NCBI GenBank assembly: GCA_014384285.1
Contig: JACNGE010000007.1
Coordinates: 45,928-109,927 of the forward strand
From: Actinomycetota bacterium
GTDB taxonomy: Bacteria > Actinomycetota > Acidimicrobiia > Actinomarinales > Actinomarinaceae
Direction: 5' to 3'
Length of the DNA: 64,000 bases
Both the position numbers and the translations under genes were made by a program. Below are positions 28,571 to 37,003 of the stretch, one piece after another. Under the pieces are notes generated by a model. That model worked only from the letters and a program-made list of their open reading frames with translations. It had not been told where the DNA came from and did no database searches. Position 1 is the first letter of the stretch. Each line of letters begins with the position of its first letter.

Positions 28571-29244
28571 ATAAGTTTATTGCTGCACCCTTTGGAAACT
28601 ATATAAAAACTAGTAAAACAATATCCGTTACAGGCAGCTGGACAGTAGACAAAAGAACGGGTAGGTTGAGGCAAATCGTAAAAACATTACGTTACACCAA
28701 ACGTGGCTGGGTTAACAAAATTGGTCTAAGGAATCCAGGAGTTAATGATGGTATTAACAAATATAAACATACTGATGTGTTTTCAATAGCAGGTATAGAG
28801 AAAGATGACTGGAAAATATTCACAAAAATTATCCCGGATTATTTTAACCTAGAGGTAAATATGTCTTGTCCAAACATAGATAAACACTATACAGACGGCA
28901 TAGAAGACTTTAGTTCCGACTCAAGAGAGTGGTTCATAGGTAAAATTTCTCCAACAACTACTTTTAAAGAACTGGAGTATTACATTACAGAGTTTGGATT
29001 TAAACAAATACACGCATGCAATACACTTCCAATTGCAGAGGGGGGTTTAAGTGGGAAAGAGCTTATTCCATATACTACTAAATTTATAGAACACATTAAT
29101 AAAAATTATCCTGAAGTTGAGACTATCGCCGGAGGTGGAGTGTACACGAAGGAAGATATGCAATATTATAAAGATATTGGAGCAAATCACATAAGCTTGG
29201 GAACTGTTTGTTTTAATCCGCTAAAATTAAGGAAGTTATTATGA
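28567..29244 (+). CDS. short dihydroorotate dehydrogenase-like flavoprotein
   Basis: Resembles the FMN barrel of dihydroorotate dehydrogenase but with 225 residues against the usual 300-350. Visible: the catalytic-type cysteine in VNMSCPNI (class 1 form; class 2 has serine), CNTLPIAEGGLSG, and the FMN phosphate region IAGGGVYTKEDMQYYKDIGANHISLG (read in parts). N-terminal extension and membrane anchor are absent. Operon position after pyrF and linkage to a PRPP enzyme suggest it acts as PyrD, yet the trimmed form differs from normal family members. It could be a horizontally acquired variant. The reading as dihydroorotate dehydrogenase is probable, the electron acceptor unknown. Confidence 0.7.
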   Translation: MNKFIAAPFGNYIKTSKTISVTGSWTVDKRTGRLRQIVKTLRYTKRGWVNKIGLRNPGVNDGINKYKHTDVFSIAGIEKDDWKIFTKIIPDYFNLEVNMSCPNIDKHYTDGIEDFSSDSREWFIGKISPTTTFKELEYYITEFGFKQIHACNTLPIAEGGLSGKELIPYTTKFIEHINKNYPEVETIAGGGVYTKEDMQYYKDIGANHISLGTVCFNPLKLRKLL

Positions 29245-29597
29245 ATCTATTTATTAAAGAAGACTTTATTTCTCATGCTGGACTTCCTCTTACGTGGAAA
29301 GTAGAGTGTGATGCCTTATCCGAAAATGATTATGAAGCACTTGCAAAGATTGTAAGTGAACAGATAGTATTTAGAGAAGTAAAAGGCATTCCCCGCGGGG
29401 GCATACCATTTGAAAAAGCTCTTAAAAAATACTCCACAAAAAAACCCGGTGATCCACTTTTAATTGCAGATGATGTTTATACGACGGGAACCTCTATGAG
29501 AGAAGTTTATGAAGAAGGTGCAATTGGTATTGTAGTTTTCGCTAGAAATAAGATTCAAGATGATTGGATAAAAGCTATTTGGCAAATGTCAATCTAA
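29241..29597 (+). CDS. minimal phosphoribosyltransferase, probable orotate PRTase
   Basis: Only 118 residues, far shorter than normal PyrE (about 180-210). It keeps the PRPP-binding motif LLIADDVYTTGTS and a substrate-side VKGIPRGGIPFEKAL. No N-terminal hood of a classical orotate enzyme can be seen. Because it is in an operon that otherwise contains every other UMP-synthesis step and no second PyrE is present here, orotate is the likely substrate, but any pyrimidine base would fit the motifs. Joined to the previous gene by an ATGA overlap and one base from the next. Confidence 0.65.
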   Translation: MNLFIKEDFISHAGLPLTWKVECDALSENDYEALAKIVSEQIVFREVKGIPRGGIPFEKALKKYSTKKPGDPLLIADDVYTTGTSMREVYEEGAIGIVVFARNKIQDDWIKAIWQMSI

Positions 29598-29598
29598 C

Positions 29599-30462
29599 AT
29601 GACTATAAATAAATATAAAACATCCCTGGATGGACTTAAAATAGAAAATCCAGTAGAAAGTTTTTTTAATTATTGCAAAGAACGTGAAAGTATCCGTCAA
29701 AAAAGAGAAGCTGGTCTGACCTTTCCCTGGAGTGATGATCTGATATTTCAACAAGGTAGATTTTTAAATGTATTCAGGGAAGATGACAAAGTTAGTAAGT
29801 CAATTATTAATTTTGCTACATCAGCTAAAGATGATCTCCCCTTACTTGTTCAAGCACTATTTTTTAGTAGGTGGTGTAATAGACAAGTTACTTTAGATCG
29901 TTTAGATATACATGATTTAAAAGATCCAGAAATTTTAAAAAGAAAACTTCTTAATTTAGAACAATGGGAAAATTTTTCAGCTTATCCTGTAGAGAGTTCA
30001 TTTTGGGATGGGAATAAATATGAAAGAATAGATGCAGCAACGTATAAATTTTATGAAAATAAGGAAGCTTTGACCGAAATAATTCTTAACTCAAATAAAG
30101 ACGTAATTACTGCAACAAATAATATAAACACAATATTTAAAATGAATAATGATTTTCCAATTTTTATGGCGTTAATTGATATTGCCTGGTTTAGACAAGA
30201 TGTTATTCCAATGACTTCAAATGTTCCAACTGGCATAGGAGCGGAACCATATCTCGACAGACTTCAAGATTTTTTAAACTTAGATTCACATCAGGATGTT
30301 GGATTAAAAATGATTCAATTGCAAAAAGATTACTGGCCTGAAGCAAAAAGAGAATTTTTTCCTATTGATATTGAGTATCAATCATGTGAGTGTAGAAAGT
30401 ATTTTAGCTACGTAAATGGTACAAAAAGTTTCGAAGGCAAGAATCTTTTTACGATTAATTAG
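29599..30462 (+). CDS. ADDT / 5-hmdU-kinase helical-domain-like protein (putative base hypermodification enzyme)
   Basis: 287 residues with an N-terminal block matching the helical family found in phage enzymes of thymidine hypermodification (ADDT, alpha-glutamyl/putrescinyl-thymine pyrophosphorylase and the 5-hydroxymethyl-dU kinase helical domain): CKERESIRQKREAG, FPWSDDLIFQQGRFLNVFRE, DDKVSK, and ALFFSRWCNRQVTLDRL. The C-terminal part (residues 190-287) has DIAWFRQDVIP, RLQDFLNLDS and ECRKYFSYVNG. No P-loop kinase is attached. Its position at the end of a pyrimidine operon, one base after the PRTase, is unusual. Family recognition is from motif memory, not a search. It may act on modified pyrimidine nucleotides or on DNA; function in bacteria is not established. 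Confidence 0.55.
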   Translation: MTINKYKTSLDGLKIENPVESFFNYCKERESIRQKREAGLTFPWSDDLIFQQGRFLNVFREDDKVSKSIINFATSAKDDLPLLVQALFFSRWCNRQVTLDRLDIHDLKDPEILKRKLLNLEQWENFSAYPVESSFWDGNKYERIDAATYKFYENKEALTEIILNSNKDVITATNNINTIFKMNNDFPIFMALIDIAWFRQDVIPMTSNVPTGIGAEPYLDRLQDFLNLDSHQDVGLKMIQLQKDYWPEAKREFFPIDIEYQSCECRKYFSYVNGTKSFEGKNLFTIN

Positions 30463-30889
30463 CTAGTTTATTAATTCTTCTTTGGTATCTTTCTTCCTCG
30501 CTAAAGTTTGAATTAAGAAATGAAATGACAATGTTCATAGCTAATTCTCTATCAACATTATCTGATCCAAGGGATAATATATTTACATCATTATGTTCAA
30601 CACTCTGAACTGCAGTAAGCTCATCTGAAACATTAGCTGCTCGTATTCCTGCAAATTTATTAGCAGCTATTGACATACCAACACCACTTCCGCAAATTAG
30701 TATCCCCCTAGAGTCATCATTTTCAAGAACAAACTCGCACACTTTAGATGCAAAATCTGGAAAGTCACAACTTTCCTTGCTGTTTGTTCCAAAATCCATA
30801 ACGGTCATTTGCTTGTCAAAATTATTAACGATGTACTCCTTGAGTGCATACCCTTTGTGGTCTGAAGCAATCGCAACTTTTGTAATCAT
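30455..30889 (-). CDS. rpiB: ribose 5-phosphate isomerase B
   Basis: Interconverts ribose 5-phosphate and ribulose 5-phosphate. Marks of RpiB: VAIASDHKGYALKE, the catalytic cysteine in CGSGVGMSIAANKF and RAANVSDE, with HNDVNILSLGSD. 144 residues, normal. The ATG at 30889 overlaps the fumC TGA by one base (TGATG); the TTG at 30892 is less likely. It overlaps the 3' end of the convergent gene by 8 bases. Confidence 0.95.
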   Translation of the reverse strand: MITKVAIASDHKGYALKEYIVNNFDKQMTVMDFGTNSKESCDFPDFASKVCEFVLENDDSRGILICGSGVGMSIAANKFAGIRAANVSDELTAVQSVEHNDVNILSLGSDNVDRELAMNIVISFLNSNFSEEERYQRRINKLAN

Positions 30890-32259
30890 CAAATCAATTT
30901 TTCAATATCTAAAAGTTCGTCTATTTCATTTTCAGGTAACAAAGCTCTATCTAAAAGAACTGTCTTTATAGTCTTGTTTTCGGCAATAGCTTCCTTTGCG
31001 ACCTCAGCAGCAATGTCATAACCAAGCTTTGGTACTAACGCAGTAACTAGAATTGAGTTTTTCTGAATATTTTCATCTAATTTATCTGTATTCGCTTCAA
31101 GTCCATTTACTAATTTTTCTGTAAATACTTTTGCCCCAGTTGTGAGGATTGATATACTTTCTAAAATATTATGAGCCATAATTGGTAGCATCGTATTTAG
31201 TTCAAAATTACCATTTGCTGCAGAGAATGTAATAGCAGTATCATTTCCAATAACTTGAGCAGATACTTGCATCATCATTTCTGGAATGACTGGATTGACC
31301 TTTCCAGGCATAATTGAGGAACCTGGCTGTAGTGCAGGAATTTTAAGCTCTCCCAAGCCTGAAACAGGTCCACTCCCCATCCACCTAATATCATTTGCTA
31401 TCTTAAAAAGAGATACGGCTAATGATTTTAGGGTCCCTGAGAGTTGCACAATTTCCTCTCTTGAACCTTGTCTGGTAAAGTGATTTTCTATTTCTTGAAA
31501 TGAAGTATCAAGAGATTGTTGCAATTCAAGTGATACGTCTCTACCAAAATTTTCTGGAGCATTAATCCCTGTTCCTACTGCCGTCCCTCCAATTGCAAGT
31601 TTTCTTACATTAATTAAGGCAGTTTCAATATCTTTTGTTCTTTCTTGGATCAATGAAGCATAGCCAGCAAATTCCTGGCCTAAAGTAACAGGAGTAGCAT
31701 CCATTAAGTGCGTACGACCATTTTTATAAACTTTCTCCCACAACTTAGCTTTTTCACTGAGAGAACTCTCAAGGTTTTCAAGGACTGGAATGAGATTATT
31801 GACAACATCTAAAACACATGCAACGTTGGTAGTAGTTGGAATTATGTCATTGGATGATTGGCTCATATTAACATGGTCATTCGGGTGTACAGGTTCACCA
31901 CTTTTAACAGATGCTAAGTTAGCGATTATCTCGTTAGCATTCATATTGGTAGATGTTCCAGATCCTGTCTGAAAAATATCCAAAACAAAGTCTCCATCAT
32001 GCATACCTTCAATAACTTCTTGGGAGCTACTTATAATTGCGTCAGCAATATTTTTAGGTAAAAGATTATTTTTATGATTTACTACGGCACATGCTTTTTT
32101 AACTTCAGCTAGCGATTTTATAAAAGTTCTTGAAAATTTTAGTTCTGATATTGGAAAATTTTCAACAGCTCTTGCAGTTGAGGCACCGTACTTTGCTGAA
32201 TCTGGGACTTCAAATTCACCCATTGAATCTTTTTCTATTCTTGTATTTTTTTTATTCAA
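30889..32259 (-). CDS. fumC: fumarate hydratase, class II
   Basis: TCA-cycle enzyme that hydrates fumarate to malate. 456 residues; the fumarase/aspartase signature GSSIMPGKVNPV lies near residue 312, and GSGTSTNMNANEIIANLA and the TATPVTLGQEFAG-like block (DATPVTLGQEFAGY) are both present. Two bases downstream of sufC2 on the same strand. Fumarase class II has no Fe-S cluster, so its place after the suf genes is not explained by a cofactor need. Could not be confused with aspartase: the typical TxxxPxKVNP form and length match FumC. Confidence 0.96.
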   Translation of the reverse strand: MNKKNTRIEKDSMGEFEVPDSAKYGASTARAVENFPISELKFSRTFIKSLAEVKKACAVVNHKNNLLPKNIADAIISSSQEVIEGMHDGDFVLDIFQTGSGTSTNMNANEIIANLASVKSGEPVHPNDHVNMSQSSNDIIPTTTNVACVLDVVNNLIPVLENLESSLSEKAKLWEKVYKNGRTHLMDATPVTLGQEFAGYASLIQERTKDIETALINVRKLAIGGTAVGTGINAPENFGRDVSLELQQSLDTSFQEIENHFTRQGSREEIVQLSGTLKSLAVSLFKIANDIRWMGSGPVSGLGELKIPALQPGSSIMPGKVNPVIPEMMMQVSAQVIGNDTAITFSAANGNFELNTMLPIMAHNILESISILTTGAKVFTEKLVNGLEANTDKLDENIQKNSILVTALVPKLGYDIAAEVAKEAIAENKTIKTVLLDRALLPENEIDELLDIEKLI

Positions 32260-32261
32260 TA

Positions 32262-32957
32262 TTATTCCTGATATTGAGTGTATCCATTCGAATCGACTTC
32301 TTCAATTAATTCTTGATCGCCAGATTTAACGACATTACCTTGAACTACAATATGCACTCGGTCAACTTCCAAATATTTTAAAATTCTACTGTAGTGTGTG
32401 ACAAGAATGTAGGATGTCTCCTCATTTCTATTCTCATTAATTAGTGAAGATACAGATTTTATTGCATCAATATCCAATCCTGAATCTATCTCGTCTAATA
32501 AAGCTACTTTAGGTTTTTTTACCGCAAGTTGGAATAATTCAGATCTTTTTTTCTCTCCACCCGAAAGGTCGACATTTACATCTCTGTCTAGAAAATTACT
32601 AACGTTAAATTTTTTAGATAACTCCAATATTTCTTCATCGTTCAACTCAGGATTAATTTCATTAATATACTCTTTTAGTGTTACCCCGGGTAGACCAACT
32701 GGGTACTGAAAGGACTGAAATACGCCCGCAGCAGATCTTTCATATTGTGTAAGTTTTGAAATATCTGTTTCTCCTACAGTGACAACACCGGATTGAGAAT
32801 AATCAGGATTTCCCATTAATGCATGGCAGAAAGTTGACTTTCCAGATCCATTAGGACCCATAATTGCATGAAGTTCTCCTGAAGGAACTTCTATGTCAAC
32901 TCCACGTAAAATTTGAACTTCACCAATTGATACTTTTAAGTTATTTACTTTAAGCAT
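32262..32957 (-). CDS. sufC: SufC, Fe-S assembly ATPase (copy 2)
   Basis: Second SufC of the window. Walker A GPNGSGKSTF, Q-loop SFQYPVGLPGV, signature LSGGEKKRSE, Walker B VALLDEIDSGLDID and the VTHYSRIL H-loop are all intact. It differs from copy 1 at 13725 in the Walker B (DEIDSG rather than DETDSG) and in the middle helical region. The frame is open further upstream, but the ATG at 32957, overlapping the Rieske stop, gives the usual SufC N terminus. It is directly coupled to sufB-sufD, so it is the likely motor of that scaffold. Confidence 0.92.
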   Translation of the reverse strand: MLKVNNLKVSIGEVQILRGVDIEVPSGELHAIMGPNGSGKSTFCHALMGNPDYSQSGVVTVGETDISKLTQYERSAAGVFQSFQYPVGLPGVTLKEYINEINPELNDEEILELSKKFNVSNFLDRDVNVDLSGGEKKRSELFQLAVKKPKVALLDEIDSGLDIDAIKSVSSLINENRNEETSYILVTHYSRILKYLEVDRVHIVVQGNVVKSGDQELIEEVDSNGYTQYQE

Positions 32958-33267
32958 TCTCATCCAATTCAATATAAATTGACTCTTCATCAGTGCTAAT
33001 TGGATAACACACAACAGCTTTTGAAGCAGGTGGTGTAAGTGCTTCCCCCGTTTTTAAGTCAAACTCTGCTCCATGAAGTGGGCATTCTACTTTACAGTCA
33101 TAAACTTCACCTTCTGAAAGAGAGGCTTCTGCATGTGAACATCTGTCATTTATGGCAAAATATTCACCTTCGACATTAAATACTGCGATTTCGGTATTAT
33201 TAACATTCACTACTTTTGAGTGATTTGTCAGTAATTCAGACTTATTTAAAACTTTTATCTTACCCAT
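32950..33267 (-). CDS. Rieske-type [2Fe-2S] ferredoxin
   Basis: Small soluble Rieske protein of 105 residues. Two cluster-binding boxes: CSHAEASL (Cys-x-His) and CPLHGAEFD (Cys-x2-His). No membrane anchor or oxygenase domain. A Rieske ferredoxin between sufD and sufC is typical of actinobacterial suf operons, where it may supply electrons. It overlaps sufD by 8 bases and sufC2 by 8 bases. Confidence 0.9.
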   Translation of the reverse strand: MGKIKVLNKSELLTNHSKVVNVNNTEIAVFNVEGEYFAINDRCSHAEASLSEGEVYDCKVECPLHGAEFDLKTGEALTPPASKAVVCYPISTDEESIYIELDENA

Positions 33268-34429
33268 TATTTGACCTCTCTAAAACATTCTCATACTTAG
33301 AAATTAATTGAGAAGAAACCTCTTTGTTGATAATATCCCAACTGTCTTTATTAATAACCTCATTAAAAAATCCTTTAATTAAGAGTTTTTCTGCTTTTTC
33401 TTTTTTTACTCCTCTTGACATTACATAATGATATAGATTTTCATCTATAGGGCCTACTGATGAACCATGGCCACATATAACATCATCACAAAGAATTTCC
33501 ATATTTGGAACAGATTGGGCACTTGCCTTATCGCTTAATAGTATATTTCTATTCTCCTGATGTGATTCAGTTTTACTTGCACCTTCAGCTATATGAATAG
33601 TTCCGGTAAATATTGATTTACTTTCATCTCCTAAAACACCTTTAGTTTGCATATTAGAAGTAGTATTTTGACCCAAATGATTTACAAATACTCTATTATC
33701 ATGGGTCTGTTGATTCTCACCAAAATAGACACCGTCAATATTAAAGTTTGACCCATTCCCGTACAGGTCTATATCGATTCGAGATCTAGAAAATGTACCA
33801 CCCGTACTAACCATGTGCATTGATAAGCTGGCGTCTTTATTCAGTTTTGCATAAAGTGAGTTGATTAGATTGATTTCATGACATGAAGTGGATTGTATAA
33901 TTATTTCAAGATTTGAATTAGCCTCCAAATTTAGTTCTATTAGAGGGTAAATATTGCTTTGTACAAGGTCTCCAAAATTAATAAAAAATTTAGCTGATTT
34001 GTTTTTTTCAACATTTATACCCAGATATGGAATGGTATTTTCTTTAGATTGAAAATTTATTTTAAAATAATCTGTAATATCATCTTTAACATCAGCTCTA
34101 AATCCTCCACTTGCTCTGGTGATTTGTTGGTATAGAAATTTATCAATAGGTCTTTTGAGGGATTCTTCAATAACAGGAGTGTCAATTTCTGAAAAATCAA
34201 TAAAAGATATACCCTCCACAGGATTGTTTAAGTTGTATATGGAACCATTTGCATCCATATGAAAACCCTCAGAAACTTGTAAATCTGTATTGTTACCTAA
34301 TTCAAGATTGTTAATGTCTGATTGTAAAGATACATATTTCCAATCCTCATCTCTAGTGGTTAAATCTTTTATGTTACTACCGTCTTCAGAACGCAGTTTT
34401 TTTTCAATTATTTTTTTATTCAATATCAA
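33260..34429 (-). CDS. sufD: SufD, Fe-S scaffold subunit
   Basis: Structural partner of SufB in the SufBC2D complex. 389 residues with the right-handed beta-helix core and the C-terminal CDDVICGHGSSVGPIDENLYHYVMSRGV segment (read in parts), containing the conserved HGS/GxxxxEN pattern. 14 bases follow sufB. Sequence is divergent in its N terminus (no clear match beyond short motifs), which is normal for SufD. Confidence 0.9.
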   Translation of the reverse strand: MILNKKIIEKKLRSEDGSNIKDLTTRDEDWKYVSLQSDINNLELGNNTDLQVSEGFHMDANGSIYNLNNPVEGISFIDFSEIDTPVIEESLKRPIDKFLYQQITRASGGFRADVKDDITDYFKINFQSKENTIPYLGINVEKNKSAKFFINFGDLVQSNIYPLIELNLEANSNLEIIIQSTSCHEINLINSLYAKLNKDASLSMHMVSTGGTFSRSRIDIDLYGNGSNFNIDGVYFGENQQTHDNRVFVNHLGQNTTSNMQTKGVLGDESKSIFTGTIHIAEGASKTESHQENRNILLSDKASAQSVPNMEILCDDVICGHGSSVGPIDENLYHYVMSRGVKKEKAEKLLIKGFFNEVINKDSWDIINKEVSSQLISKYENVLERSNNG

Positions 34430-34443
34430 CCTATTCTATTGAT

Positions 34444-35853
34444 TTAGCCGACAGCGCCTGCTTCAATCATATTTATTTCAATGAGTTTATTAAATTCCAT
34501 TGCGTATTCCATAGGAAGAGTTTTAGTGAACTCTTCAACAAAGCCCGCAACGATCATAGAAGTAGCTTCTTCTTCTGAAAGCCCCCTACTCATTAAATAA
34601 AATAATTGGTCTTCGCCTACTTTTGAAACTGTTGCTTCATGACCAATCTCAGCTGTTGACTCTTCAATCTCCATATATGGATAGGTATCAGATCTAGAAT
34701 TATCATCTAGAATCAAAGCATCACACCTAACAAAACTTTTTGCCCTTTCAGCACCGTCTTCAACTCTAACAAGACCTCTATAAGCTCCTCTTCCTCCGCC
34801 TTTCGAGATAGATTTAGATGTAATTAGTGATGTTGTATCTGGAGCCATATGAACCATCTTTGCCCCTGTGTCTTGATGTTGTCCTGAGTTGGCAAAAGCA
34901 ACTGAAAGCACCTCGCCATGTGCACCTGGTTCCATTAAATATACTGATGGATACTTCACTGTTAGAGATGAACCTATGTTTGCATCTATCCATTCCATAG
35001 TGGCATTTCCATAAGCTTGAGCTCTTTTAGTTACCAGATTATAAACATCGTTGGACCAGTTTTGAATAGTTGTGTATCTACAAGTCCCTGAAGCTTTAAC
35101 TACTATTTCAACAACAGCAGAATGTAAGGCATCTGTTGTATAAACAGGAGCGGAACATCCTTCTATGTAATGAACTGAAGCTCCTTCATCTACAAGAATT
35201 AATGTTCTTTCGAACTGACCCATATTTTCAGCATTAATCCTGAAATATGCTTGTAATGGATCTTCTACATGGACTCCTTTAGGCACATAAATGAATGAAC
35301 CTCCAGACCATACAGCTGAATTTAATGCAGCAAATTTATTATCTCCGGATGGAATCACTGTTCCAAAATATTCTTGAACTAATTCTGGATACTCTCTAAC
35401 GGCGGTGTCCATATCACAAAATAATACACCTAGCTTTTCTAAGTCTTCTCTGTTTTTATGATAGACAACTTCACTATCGTATTGTGCAGTTACACCTGCT
35501 AGATAACTTCTTTCAGCTTGCGGAATACCTAATTTTTCATAGGTTTCTTTTATATCATCAGGAACCATATCCCAAGAGTCTGTTTGTTCTTCAGCTGGTT
35601 TGACATAGTAATAAATATCATCAAAATCTAAAGCTGCAAGCTTTTCTTTTGCAACCCATTCAGGCATAGGTTTTTTTAAGAATTTTTTATAGGCGTCTAA
35701 CCTATAATCAAGCATCCATTGTGGTTCTTCTTTAATTTCAGACATTTTTCTAATAATGTCTTCGTTTAAACCTTTTTCGGGTTTAAATGCGTTTTTTTCT
35801 GGATCGGACCAGCCCAGTGAATACTTACCTAAATCTATATCTATATTTGCCAT
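34444..35853 (-). CDS. sufB: SufB, Fe-S scaffold subunit
   Basis: Scaffold on which clusters are built. 469 residues; conserved segments [56 protein letters not shown] and [18 protein letters not shown] are recognisable, and the terminal [18 protein letters not shown] matches. TAGAAT 6 bases before the ATG marks a leaderless start. First gene of sufB-sufD-Rieske-sufC2-fumC-rpiB. No SufR-like regulator is visible nearby. Confidence 0.96.
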   Translation of the reverse strand: MANIDIDLGKYSLGWSDPEKNAFKPEKGLNEDIIRKMSEIKEEPQWMLDYRLDAYKKFLKKPMPEWVAKEKLAALDFDDIYYYVKPAEEQTDSWDMVPDDIKETYEKLGIPQAERSYLAGVTAQYDSEVVYHKNREDLEKLGVLFCDMDTAVREYPELVQEYFGTVIPSGDNKFAALNSAVWSGGSFIYVPKGVHVEDPLQAYFRINAENMGQFERTLILVDEGASVHYIEGCSAPVYTTDALHSAVVEIVVKASGTCRYTTIQNWSNDVYNLVTKRAQAYGNATMEWIDANIGSSLTVKYPSVYLMEPGAHGEVLSVAFANSGQHQDTGAKMVHMAPDTTSLITSKSISKGGGRGAYRGLVRVEDGAERAKSFVRCDALILDDNSRSDTYPYMEIEESTAEIGHEATVSKVGEDQLFYLMSRGLSEEEATSMIVAGFVEEFTKTLPMEYAMEFNKLIEINMIEAGAVG

Positions 35854-35859
35854 ATTTCT

Positions 35860-35865
35860 ATTCTA
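35860..35865 (-). promoter_or_regulatory. -10 box of the sufB operon (leaderless)
   Basis: TAGAAT on the minus strand with a 6-base spacer to the ATG at 35853. No IscR- or SufR-like palindrome was seen next to it. Confidence 0.5.
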
Positions 35866-35922
35866 GTTGAGTTGTGATTAAACATTAAAAGGTATTGGCT
35901 GTAGATTTAATTTTTTATTAAG

Positions 35923-35928
35923 TATAAT
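35923..35928 (+). promoter_or_regulatory. TATAAT -10 box, leaderless start of the 35936 gene
   Basis: Perfect TATAAT with a 7-base spacer to the ATG at 35936; divergent from the sufB promoter about 60 bases away. Confidence 0.55.
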
Positions 35929-35935
35929 TTTTTCT

Positions 35936-36373
35936 ATGCCAGCAATTTGTATAAATCCAACAGATAACTTAGATGCTGAACTGCTTATAAAGCTGAATGA
36001 ACAAAATCAGGATGTAAGATTATTTGTTTCTGACCTCATAGACAAAAAGACTATAGAAACATTTAATGGGAAAAAAGCAATCGGAGATATTAATGATGAT
36101 TCTCATATTTCTACTGCAAGTAGTGGGGCGTATTGTGGAATTTTTTTCGAGCAGGATTATTCTACACAACGACAAATTTTTCTTGAGGCAATTAAAAACA
36201 GCACCCTTCAAAGAATAATTTGGGTATCACCTGAAAAACCCTCTGAACAGATAATGTCTATTCCTAATCTTGTGTATATATTTTATAAAGATAAAGTTAA
36301 GTCTCATACAATTATCCTCGACTACGAAAATAGAGATGAAATCAAAACTGAAGTTATTAATTTAGTAGATTAA
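35936..36373 (+). CDS. hypothetical protein (145 aa)
   Basis: No recognised family. The product starts MPAICINPTDNLDAELLIKLNEQN with alternating beta-strand and helix character, loosely like a Rossmann-type (NmrA-like) start, but no GxxGxxG motif is present, so that is not claimed. The gene is supported by a perfect TATAAT 7 bases before the ATG and by codon use resembling its neighbours. It overlaps the convergent peptidase gene by 12 bases. Confidence 0.65.
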   Translation: MPAICINPTDNLDAELLIKLNEQNQDVRLFVSDLIDKKTIETFNGKKAIGDINDDSHISTASSGAYCGIFFEQDYSTQRQIFLEAIKNSTLQRIIWVSPEKPSEQIMSIPNLVYIFYKDKVKSHTIILDYENRDEIKTEVINLVD

Positions 36374-36964
36374 CAAAGACATTGTATTCTTAGGAAACAA
36401 CTTAGACTTTTCATAGCTATTCCAAGCTTTTAAAATATACTCATAGACGTCTTGGGAATTTCCTAAGTACTTTAGCTCAAAGTGTAGATGAGGCACTGTT
36501 CGTTCAGCATTTCCAGAATTGCCAACAAAACCAATTACTTCTCCTCGCTGAACTCTGTCACCTCTTTTATATTCTTTAGCAAATGCAGCAGCACTTCCTC
36601 CGGCATTGTCATCGCCAATAACATCATCATTGAGGTGAACATATAGCGATAACCATCCGTTCATATGATCAATAGCAATGTAATACCCTGAAGATTCGCT
36701 AAATGCAACGGTGTTAATTATTCCTTCAGCTACAGCAACTATTTTTGCACCTTTTGGAGCTCTTACGTCTAATCCTTCATGTAGCCTACTTCCGCCACCT
36801 CTTCGTTCTTTCCAATCATCATAAAAATGTGACTTGATGTTATCGACTGGAAATTTTATTTCATCTAAAAAATCTAGATGTCTTGCTTCTACTTTTTCTG
36901 GTATTACTGAGAAAGCTAGGAATGTAGCTAAAAAAATGATAATATATTTTTTTGATTTTCTCAT
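36362..36964 (-). CDS. M23 (LytM-type) metallopeptidase, exported
   Basis: Peptidoglycan endopeptidase of 200 residues. An N-terminal signal (MRKSKKYIIIFLATFLAFSV, with cleavage likely after VEA) precedes the zinc domain: HEGLDVRAPKGAKIVA gives the HxxxD motif and VPHLHFELKYL the HxH. Residues 75-130 contain the usual ALY-like strand pattern, with the catalytic domain complete. Acts in the cell wall. TAAAAT lies 6 bases before its ATG. Divergent neighbour is a DNA methyltransferase; 12-base overlap with a hypothetical at its 3' end. Confidence 0.9.
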   Translation of the reverse strand: MRKSKKYIIIFLATFLAFSVIPEKVEARHLDFLDEIKFPVDNIKSHFYDDWKERRGGGSRLHEGLDVRAPKGAKIVAVAEGIINTVAFSESSGYYIAIDHMNGWLSLYVHLNDDVIGDDNAGGSAAAFAKEYKRGDRVQRGEVIGFVGNSGNAERTVPHLHFELKYLGNSQDVYEYILKAWNSYEKSKLFPKNTMSLLIY

Positions 36965-36970
36965 TCGGCA

Positions 36971-36996
36971 ATTTTAGAGGAAAATGTATCTAATAT
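36971..36996. promoter_or_regulatory. divergent leaderless promoters of the M23 peptidase and DNA methyltransferase genes
   Basis: On the minus strand TAAAAT (36971-36976) is 6 bases from the peptidase ATG; on the plus strand TAATAT (36991-36996) is 7 bases from the methyltransferase ATG. The two -10 boxes are within 26 bases, so the two genes share almost no room for separate regulation. Confidence 0.5.
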
Positions 36997-37003
36997 TCAA
37001 CCT

